Below are positions 1 to 5,000 of a stretch of DNA of 5,882 nucleotides, piece after piece; the stretch's first letter is position 1, and every line of letters begins with the position of its first letter. The DNA is taken from the NCBI GenBank assembly GCA_903831635.1, contig CAIKYN010000334.1, positions 1 to 5,882 of the forward strand, in the 5' to 3' direction. A model generated the notes under the pieces. It was not told where the DNA came from and made no database searches. It saw only the letters and a list, made by a program, of their open reading frames with translations. A program made the position numbers and the translations under genes. This DNA is from an uncultured Spartobacteria bacterium. Lineage in GTDB: Bacteria > Verrucomicrobiota > Verrucomicrobiia > Chthoniobacterales > UBA6821.

Positions 1-561
1 AGCATCAAGACGCCAGTCGTAATCTTTCTTGGGCCCAGCGGTATGGAGTTCGGGATAAACCGAGCGGTCATAGGTCTCCTGATAGACAACCAAACCTTCG
101 GCACCAGCCGCAACAAGGGGCAGGTACTCCTCGGTCTCCATTGGGGCCACCTCGAGCGATAGGCTTGGGATCTCGGCAGAGAGGCGTGCGAGGCATTTTT
201 GCAGATAGCCGCCCGAGACAAACTTCGGGTGCTCACCGGCCACAAGTAGGACATTACGGAATCCCTCCGCGGCAAGATGACGTGCCTCGGCGGCTACCTG
301 CTCAATCTCCAGAGTGACGCGGAGGATGGCATTGTCTCGGGAAAAGCCGCAGTAGGCGCAGGAGTTGATGCACTCGTTGGAAAGATAGAGTGGAGCGAAC
401 ATCCGCATCGTTTTCCCAAAATGGCGACGCGTCACGGATGCTGAGCAACGGGCCAGTTCCTCCAGTCCCCTATCGTCGCATGGATCCAGCAAACGACGAA
501 AGGCCCTCAGCTCCGCAGAGGGGGTTGATAAAGCCGAATCGATCTGTGTGGAAAAACCCAT
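1..561 (-). CDS. thiH: 2-iminoacetate synthase ThiH, N-terminal 187 residues (3' end beyond window)
   Basis: ThiH is a cytoplasmic radical SAM enzyme. It cleaves tyrosine to 2-iminoacetate (dehydroglycine) and p-cresol, supplying the thiazole ring of thiamine in partnership with ThiG. Translating the minus strand gives an open frame from ATG at 561 to the window edge. It carries the radical SAM [4Fe-4S] motif C64-x3-C68-x2-C71 within YLSNECINSCAYCGF. It is followed by LLVAGEH (105-111), an EVAPMETEEY strand (137-146) and VVYQETY (158-164), all lining up with E. coli ThiH as I recall it. The leader before the cysteines is about 20 residues shorter than in E. coli. An in-frame TAA at 571-573 leaves ATG 561 as the furthest upstream start; its Shine-Dalgarno is weak. 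The related HydG is less likely because the CGFSRDN stretch after the cluster is ThiH-like, but the distinguishing C-terminus is outside the window. It lies 129 bp after the heptosyltransferase gene, so it may have its own promoter. Confidence 0.93.
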   Translation of the reverse strand, partial: MGFSTQIDSALSTPSAELRAFRRLLDPCDDRGLEELARCSASVTRRHFGKTMRMFAPLYLSNECINSCAYCGFSRDNAILRVTLEIEQVAAEARHLAAEGFRNVLLVAGEHPKFVSGGYLQKCLARLSAEIPSLSLEVAPMETEEYLPLVAAGAEGLVVYQETYDRSVYPELHTAGPKKDYDWRLDA

Positions 562-622
562 TAGAAGATCTTAAGGCAAAAGTCAGAATGAAAAATGAAG
601 AAGTGGCCGAAAGGTGAGAAAG

Positions 623-638
623 TGAACCGATCGGATCA
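623..638. promoter_or_regulatory. 16-bp near-perfect palindrome upstream of thiH (possible operator)
   Basis: The sequence TGAACCGATCGGATCA is a palindrome with a central CCGATCGG and one mismatched pair (14 of 16 bases symmetric). It lies about 62 to 77 bases upstream of the thiH start codon, in non-coding DNA. That position and symmetry would fit a dimeric repressor site, but no regulator is known for it and a short palindrome can occur by chance. Confidence 0.25.
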
Positions 639-654
639 ACTTTTTAACTTGTGT

Positions 655-669
655 ATCGCATGCTGCGAT
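655..669 (-). other. Small inverted repeat (6-bp stem, 3-nt loop) downstream of the heptosyltransferase gene
   Basis: The arms ATCGCA (655-660) and TGCGAT (664-669) flank a 3-base loop. In the minus-strand transcript the hairpin would form about 35 nt after the heptosyltransferase stop codon. It is not followed by a U-run in that direction, so it is not a standard intrinsic terminator. On the plus strand a T7 run follows about 10 nt after the stem, but no plus-strand gene leads into it. It could be an mRNA 3'-end stabilising structure or simply chance. Confidence 0.25.
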
Positions 670-671
670 TG

Positions 672-702
672 CCTCTCGTTTTTTTACTTTTCCTTTTTCC
701 TT
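672..702 (-). other. Purine-rich tract just after the heptosyltransferase stop codon
   Basis: The minus strand reads almost entirely A and G here, including GGAAAAAGGAAAAG and a run of seven A residues, with only a few interruptions. The composition is clearly different from the flanking coding DNA. It contains Shine-Dalgarno-like GGA repeats, but no start codon and open frame follow. No function can be assigned. Confidence 0.35.
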
Positions 703-1683
703 CTAACTTTTCTCAGTCGCAAGCCGACCGAGTTCCTCCATCTCGCTCGCTGTGGGAGCTCTTCCTTCGGCTCGCCAGAAATCATCTAACGAGGAAACCC
801 GGCTGATACGGCCATTTTTCCATACCAATGACTCCCGAGAGCAAGGACCCACCTTCAAAGGATCACTCCAGAGATGGATCGCCAGTGTTTTTTTCGGATG
901 TAGTGCCGTAGCCAGATGCATGGGACCACTGTCTGAGCTGATGATGAACGAGGCTCCCCGGAGGATGGCCGTGAGTTCGAGGAGGTCTGTGCGGTTACTC
1001 CAGTCCTCAATGTTTTTCGGCAAATCACTCTGCCCCTTTTGGAAGCCCCCTCTCCCCACCATCACAACTCGATGACTCGCGGCGCCTTCTGAAAACGATC
1101 GGATCAGTTCTGGAGAAAGGCTCTTACCCTCACCTCGGGCATAGGGATGGATCACCACGTAGGGGGTTGAAGTGGAGAAACCCTTCGGAAGATTTCCCTC
1201 GGGAAGATCGAATACGGTACAGACGGGGCGAGGCAATCCAAGAGGGTCGAGTACGGAGAGATAGCGGTTCACGGCATGATCACCGCGTTTAACGGTTGCC
1301 CGTTCGCTATAGAACAGACGTGCCCCCTCACGTGCATCAGAGAGTCCCACGACACGAGGGGCTCCCGAAAGCCGTGCAAACAGTGCACTCCGGAGCAACC
1401 CCTGAAGATCGATCGCCAAGTCTGGCTTCCAATCTGACAAGGTCCGCATCCAGGCGATCGAACGAATCCATCCACCAGCACCTCGGAATTTTTCCCGAGG
1501 GAAGAGCACCGTTCCCGAGACACCAGGATGATGCTCCACAAGGGAACGCCAAGCCGGATGAATAAGCCAACGCACCTCGGCCTCAAGCCAGTGACGGTGG
1601 ATGGCCGAAACAACCGGAAGCGCATGGATCACATCGCCAAGCGAACTGGGCTTCACCAGCAGGATGCGTTTCGGTTTATTCAT
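703..1683 (-). CDS. Glycosyltransferase family 9, LPS heptosyltransferase I-like (WaaC-type)
   Basis: This 326-residue protein probably transfers L-glycero-D-manno-heptose from ADP-heptose to the Kdo-lipid A core at the inner face of the inner membrane. The N-terminus has VKPSSLGDVIHALP (10-23); D17 aligns with the proposed catalytic D13 of E. coli WaaC. DLQGLLRSA (92-100) matches the N-domain DxQG motif. The C-domain has SSDSGPMHLATAL (249-261), the nucleotide-sugar binding loop of GT9 enzymes, followed by SDPLKVGP (273-280), which resembles the GPTDPxxxG stretch of WaaC. Length is typical of the family. There is no signal peptide or membrane segment, as expected for a peripheral GT-B enzyme. 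Family membership is firm. The exact acceptor and donor are not, since GT9 also includes heptosyltransferases II and III and relatives. It starts 18 nt after the phosphoesterase stop and is preceded by AAGGAGG. Confidence 0.85.
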   Translation of the reverse strand: MNKPKRILLVKPSSLGDVIHALPVVSAIHRHWLEAEVRWLIHPAWRSLVEHHPGVSGTVLFPREKFRGAGGWIRSIAWMRTLSDWKPDLAIDLQGLLRSALFARLSGAPRVVGLSDAREGARLFYSERATVKRGDHAVNRYLSVLDPLGLPRPVCTVFDLPEGNLPKGFSTSTPYVVIHPYARGEGKSLSPELIRSFSEGAASHRVVMVGRGGFQKGQSDLPKNIEDWSNRTDLLELTAILRGASFIISSDSGPMHLATALHPKKTLAIHLWSDPLKVGPCSRESLVWKNGRISRVSSLDDFWRAEGRAPTASEMEELGRLATEKS

Positions 1684-1695
1684 GATCCTCTGCGC

Positions 1696-1702
1696 CCTCC
1701 TT
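1696..1702 (-). promoter_or_regulatory. Strong Shine-Dalgarno (AAGGAGG) for the heptosyltransferase gene
   Basis: AAGGAGG on the minus strand is a perfect anti-16S match. Its first base is the last base of the upstream phosphoesterase TAA stop codon. The spacing to the ATG at 1683 is 12 nt, longer than usual. A second GAGG (1687-1690) is only 3 nt from the start. No alternative in-frame start lies between, so the ATG at 1683 stands. It is the only strong ribosome binding site in the cluster. Confidence 0.7.
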
Positions 1703-2430
1703 TATGCCCCCTTATGGAGTCTCTCAGCCAGCTTACTTGGAAGCCCCGCTGCCAGGACGGCCCTGCTTGCAGACTCAACATCATACTCCACACGTCGGAG
1801 CCAAAGACCGCGACTCTCCTCATCATGGATCATGTAGGCGGCTCTCCAGTCACCGTCACGCGGTTGCCCAACCGATCCGGCATTAATCAGCAGCTTGGGC
1901 GATCTGGGAAGTTCGACCCCATCGACATTTTCAAAGAGCAGCATCTCACCCACACCCTGTCCGAAACTCTTGGGAACATGGGTATGACCGATGAAACAGA
2001 GCGGTGTCAGTTGACAGGCGAGACTCAGTTGAGCCTCGAAGTCCGTTCGGACATATCCCCAGGATTCAGGAGAATCGAGGGTTGCATGAACAAGTGTCGT
2101 CTTCCTGATCTGGCGTTGCAGACGTAGGGATCCGAGCCAGGCTTTCTGATCAGCGTTCAAGACACCCCTAGTCCACTCCAGGGATACCGAGGCGGAGGAA
2201 CTAAATCCTTCAAGGGAATACTCTCCGAAGGCCGCCTGATCATGATTTCCGAGGACACATGCCCCGGGGAGATTCCTCACGATCTCAAGGCACTCGCTGG
2301 GGTTTGCGTTGTAACCAACGACATCCCCCAGGCAATGGAACTCGGTGCACCCATACTCCCGAGCGTCGGCAAGCACCGCCTCCAGCGCTTGAAGATTGCC
2401 ATGAATATCACCCAGAATTGCACAGCGCAT
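1702..2430 (-). CDS. Calcineurin-like metallophosphoesterase (YfcE/Metallophos_2 type)
   Basis: This 242-residue cytoplasmic protein is predicted to hydrolyse phosphomono- or diesters using two metal ions. All the family signatures are present in order: GDIHGN (7-12), LGDVVGY (34-40), GNHD (61-64), VHAT (114-117), GHTHVP (148-153) and NAGSVGQPRDGD (183-194). The likely metal ligands D8, H10, D36, N62, H115, H149 and H151 are all intact, so it should be active. The NAGSVGQPRDGD end motif fits the YfcE-like small phosphodiesterase group better than ApaH or the protein Ser/Thr phosphatases, but the substrate cannot be read from sequence. There is no signal peptide. The ATG lies 1 nt after the TAA of the preceding TPR gene (TAAAATG) and has no Shine-Dalgarno, suggesting translation by re-initiation. 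Confidence 0.9.
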   Translation of the reverse strand: MRCAILGDIHGNLQALEAVLADAREYGCTEFHCLGDVVGYNANPSECLEIVRNLPGACVLGNHDQAAFGEYSLEGFSSSASVSLEWTRGVLNADQKAWLGSLRLQRQIRKTTLVHATLDSPESWGYVRTDFEAQLSLACQLTPLCFIGHTHVPKSFGQGVGEMLLFENVDGVELPRSPKLLINAGSVGQPRDGDWRAAYMIHDEESRGLWLRRVEYDVESASRAVLAAGLPSKLAERLHKGA

Positions 2431-2431
2431 T

Positions 2432-3244
2432 TTAGTGGAAAGGTGACGATCCAGTTGCTCCTCGATCTACTGCCCCTGAGTCTGGGATACGCTGATCCGG
2501 AGGGATGTTTAGTTTCTTTTCCAGTTCCCGGATCTTGGCAAGGAGCGAAGGCATCCATTGTTTTTTCCCCTGATGATACAGAGTCAGAAGTCTCTGGTAC
2601 GCCTCGCGCTCCCTGCCGGGAACCTTGGCCATTTCATAAGCTGCAAAACGCCCGATATAGCTGGGAGCATCGGGAAACGAGGCTGCCTTGGCAAACGCAT
2701 CGGCCGCAGCACTATGATCCTCCACCTTGTCGCGCAGCAGGATTCCAAGTCGATCGTAGAGAAGGTAGTTGTCGGGATTGTTTTTGATGCCTCGTTCCAG
2801 AAAATCACGTCCCAGCTCAATGTACTGGCGACGCGCCCGCTCCCGAAGAACCTCGCTCTGCTGCTTGGTATCCTGAAGGGCGGCGATGCTGGCATTCCAA
2901 GCCATGTGCCAAGCGGCAATATCCCAGTAGAGCAGGGTATGGGGTTGGAGCGTGGTAACCGTATTGAAGAGCCCTGCCATGCGACCCCACTCGGTCTTCT
3001 CCCAAGCGGAATGAGCATCGATCCAGAGGAAAGCAGCGAGCGGTGCGCGAAACCCGCTTAATGCTGCCAGGAATCCCGACTGTCCGATCTGTTCCCGAAG
3101 ACTCAGATTCAGGGGCGCCGTTCGGAAATGAGCGGCTTGGGAATCGCGTTGAAGCTCCCTCTCCCAAGGCAATAGGACGGCTCCCGCGAAAGCCAGCATC
3201 AGAATGGCGATGAAATTCCTTCGGAGCGATGAAAGGCCTGACAT
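2432..3244 (-). CDS. Tryptophan-rich single-span membrane protein with TPR-like region, function unknown
   Basis: This is a 270-residue protein of unknown function. After a basic N-terminus (R8, R9), residues 10-26 form a hydrophobic helix that would act as a signal anchor, leaving the rest probably periplasmic. Residues 51-120 form a distinctive domain with tryptophans at 74, 81, 86, 107, 112 and 116 (for example FLWIDAHSAWEKTEWGRM at 72-89). Residues about 140-200 look like one or two TPR-type helical repeats (NNPDNYLLYDRLG, 155-167; AAADAFAKAA, 179-188), and 232-247 is another charged helix. The tail is Gly/Ser/Pro-rich. I chose ATG 3244. The same frame is open back to 3403, but those 53 extra residues overlap the permease gene, look like shadow coding and would put the anchor far inside the protein. 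It follows the permease by 34 nt, so the two may work together. I recall similar proteins in Verrucomicrobiota; that is unverified. Confidence 0.8.
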   Translation of the reverse strand: MSGLSSLRRNFIAILMLAFAGAVLLPWERELQRDSQAAHFRTAPLNLSLREQIGQSGFLAALSGFRAPLAAFLWIDAHSAWEKTEWGRMAGLFNTVTTLQPHTLLYWDIAAWHMAWNASIAALQDTKQQSEVLRERARRQYIELGRDFLERGIKNNPDNYLLYDRLGILLRDKVEDHSAAADAFAKAASFPDAPSYIGRFAAYEMAKVPGREREAYQRLLTLYHQGKKQWMPSLLAKIRELEKKLNIPPDQRIPDSGAVDRGATGSSPFH

Positions 3245-3278
3245 GGCGTGGAGCGTGATTCTAAGACTCCCGCAATTC

Positions 3279-4154
3279 CTAGAGCTCCCTGCTCTCAAAG
3301 ATAAAACAGGCGACGGCGTAATAAACAGACGTGTAGACCGCCCCGAGGGCAACCGTCTGCCAGAAGAGGCCAATCGGAAGGGCCGTCCCCGCCACGATAT
3401 CATCGCTGAGGTTAAAGGCTTGAAGGTCGGGAAAGAGGAGTGCCACGAAGGCGGTGAAGATCCGTGTCCACCAATGGATACCCATCCCGCTCATCCAGTA
3501 TTCGCGGGCTGTGACCTGAAGATGCCCGATAAAATAGGCCGAGGCCGAAACGAGAATCGCAAAGATTCCCGAGGTAGCAACCGTGGAGACAAGAAGCGTC
3601 AGCGAGGAGAGGAGAATCCCCTTCACCAGCAAGATCGCCATCGCCGGAATCAGATCCCAGCTGAAGGCGGCTTTTTTGATGTCGGCCAAGGCGGCGGCGA
3701 GTTCCTGCGGGGATCCCCGGAGGGAGAGTCGGGTCTCGGCAAGCGCCATATTCTCACGAAGAAAAAGGACACAAAGAAAAAGCAGCCCCATGATGAGCGT
3801 CGAAACCGTCAGGAGAATGATCACCCCGAGAAGCTTACCAAGCAGGTACTCGAAGCGCTGAACCGGCTTGGAGAGGATGGTGAAGATTGTGCGATCCTCC
3901 AAATCCCTCGGCAAGAGGGTGGCCGTCGCCAGGATGGCCAGGAGACTCAGGAAAACAGACATGGCACCGAGCGAGACATCCTTGAGCATCTGAAACTCTT
4001 CCTGGAACGAGAACTTGGCAAGGAATGCTGAGTTGCCGATCACGATCAGGCCGAAGATCAGCAGGAAGTAGAAGACCTTCTGGCGAACCAGTTCCGTGAA
4101 GGTATTCCGTCCGATAGCCTGAATTCGGGTCAGGGTTAACACTGCCTGCGTCAT
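3279..4154 (-). CDS. ABC-2 type transporter permease (NosY/COG1277-like)
   Basis: This 291-residue integral inner-membrane protein is the permease half of an ABC transporter. About six hydrophobic segments are visible, near residues 27-45, 63-82, 104-132, 167-190, 195-211 and 258-285. After the second comes LEDRTIFTILSKPVQRFEYL (85-104) and GKLLG. This is the conserved cytoplasmic coupling segment of NosY-type permeases (usual form: E-x-G-T-x-x-x-L-x-x-P-V-x-R-x-x-x-x-x-G-K). A long loop between the third and fourth segments (about 133-166) is probably periplasmic. No ATP-binding cassette gene lies in the window, so its ATPase must be encoded elsewhere. The start ATG overlaps the proB stop as ATGA, showing tight coupling. 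The substrate cannot be predicted. The next gene, a periplasm-facing TPR protein, is a possible partner. Confidence 0.86.
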   Translation of the reverse strand: MTQAVLTLTRIQAIGRNTFTELVRQKVFYFLLIFGLIVIGNSAFLAKFSFQEEFQMLKDVSLGAMSVFLSLLAILATATLLPRDLEDRTIFTILSKPVQRFEYLLGKLLGVIILLTVSTLIMGLLFLCVLFLRENMALAETRLSLRGSPQELAAALADIKKAAFSWDLIPAMAILLVKGILLSSLTLLVSTVATSGIFAILVSASAYFIGHLQVTAREYWMSGMGIHWWTRIFTAFVALLFPDLQAFNLSDDIVAGTALPIGLFWQTVALGAVYTSVYYAVACFIFESREL

Positions 4155-4990
4155 GACTTCGATGGTTTTCTTACCTTGCGAGCAGGGAAGCGGGTTCCGA
4201 CATCTTTTCCGGCAATGGCTCCGGTCATCTGGTTCTTCTTGCGACCATGGGCGATCACCGTCTCGATTCCTGCATTCACGGCGGATTGCACCGCCTGGAG
4301 CTTGGCCTGCATCCCTCCCGTCGAGTGCTCTCCCTTATCCGGTGTCACATGCCGGAAGGCATCACTGATCTCCGTCACCACGGGGATGCGTATTGGTTTT
4401 GGTGAGGGCTGAGAAGGGTTCTTCGAGGAAGTCCCTGAGTTCTTTGAGCTTTTTGATTTCGCCAGCAGTCCATCCGCACTGGTCAGAAGGATCAGGAGGC
4501 TGGCCTTTACCAACTGGGCGACTTCCGCAGAGAGGCGGTCATTGTCACCGAACCGCAACTCCTCCACGGCAACCGAGTCATTCTCGTTAATGATCGGCAC
4601 GACGCCCGGAGATTGCAGAAGCTTGGTCAGAGTGACACGTGCATTACCCCGACGTCCCTCATCGAAAATATCGTCGTGGGTGAGCAGGAGTTGTGCGGGA
4701 CGAAGTCCATGTCTCCCGAGGTGGCGTGCATAAGCCGTCATCAGAGCGGGTTGACCGACGGCGGCACACGCCTGTTTCCCGGCGAGATCCGACGGACGTT
4801 TCGCCAATCCCAGTGCATCGACCCCCGCCGCCACAGCAGCGCTGGAAACCACAATGACGGGAATCCCCTGCTCTACTAGCCGGGCTATCTCGGCGCAGAG
4901 ACTCCGAAACTGAGCTGGATCCAAGGAGCATCCCCCCTCACGGGCGAGGATGCCGGTACCGAATTTCAGAACGACGGGACGCTTTTTCAT
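4151..4990 (-). CDS. proB: Glutamate 5-kinase, PUA-less form
   Basis: ProB phosphorylates L-glutamate to gamma-glutamyl phosphate, the first committed step of proline synthesis, in the cytoplasm. This 279-residue protein contains the amino acid kinase fold only. The C-terminal PUA domain of the 367-residue E. coli enzyme is absent. Recognisable motifs are VLKFGTGIL (7-15), VSSAAVAAG (48-56), INENDSVAVEE (134-144), FGDNDRLSA (147-155), LLTSADGL (168-175) and STGGMQAKLQA (223-233). Substrate-site residues known from E. coli (K10, S50, D137, N149) correspond to K9, S50, D138 and N150. Two oddities stand out. The usual SSGA reads SSAA, and the nucleotide-site TD pair reads T170-S171. A Ser/Lys/Pro-rich insert fills about 177-199. 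It starts 10 nt after the delta-prime stop and its TGA overlaps the permease ATG. No proA is present here. Confidence 0.95.
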   Translation of the reverse strand: MKKRPVVLKFGTGILAREGGCSLDPAQFRSLCAEIARLVEQGIPVIVVSSAAVAAGVDALGLAKRPSDLAGKQACAAVGQPALMTAYARHLGRHGLRPAQLLLTHDDIFDEGRRGNARVTLTKLLQSPGVVPIINENDSVAVEELRFGDNDRLSAEVAQLVKASLLILLTSADGLLAKSKSSKNSGTSSKNPSQPSPKPIRIPVVTEISDAFRHVTPDKGEHSTGGMQAKLQAVQSAVNAGIETVIAHGRKKNQMTGAIAGKDVGTRFPARKVRKPSKS

Positions 4991-5000
4991 GACTTGCTTG

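Larger units (their letters stand above)
574..702. other. Intergenic region between the heptosyltransferase gene and thiH
   Basis: This 129-bp gap is the longest non-coding stretch in the window. On the minus (transcribed) strand it starts, just after the heptosyltransferase stop codon, with a purine-rich tract, then a small hairpin (655-669), then a near-perfect palindrome (623-638), then a pyrimidine-rich stretch reaching the thiH start. I see no TPP riboswitch core, no tRNA and no credible small gene. No good sigma-70 promoter stands out. Any thiH-specific promoter or terminator for the upstream operon would have to lie here. Confidence 0.7.

Noticed and set aside
559..573. Promoter at the thiH start giving a leaderless mRNA (TAAGAT -10-like element just before ATG)
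   Set aside because: The -10 match is only 4 of 6 and no fair -35 lies at a proper distance, so it is not supportable.
709..714. CTGAGA on the minus strand as part of a TPP riboswitch for thiH
   Set aside because: It lies in the last codons of the heptosyltransferase gene, and the other conserved parts of the THI element are not found downstream. The hexamer is chance.
390..789. Two short plus-strand open frames across the intergenic gap
   Set aside because: They run mostly antisense to thiH and the heptosyltransferase, have no Shine-Dalgarno, and their products have no recognisable features.
1528..2127. Plus-strand open frame of 199 codons
   Set aside because: It is antisense to the heptosyltransferase start and the phosphoesterase, both with intact signatures, and shows no domain of its own.
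3245..3403. Upstream extension of the TPR protein to an ATG at 3403
   Set aside because: The extra 53 residues overlap the 3' end of the permease gene in another frame, look like random Arg/Ser-rich sequence, and would bury the signal anchor.
3204..4031. Long plus-strand open frame (275 codons) opposite the permease and TPR genes
   Set aside because: Its product is a low-complexity, Lys/Arg/Glu/Gly-rich chain with no recognisable motif. It lies exactly antisense to a permease with clear membrane segments and family motifs.
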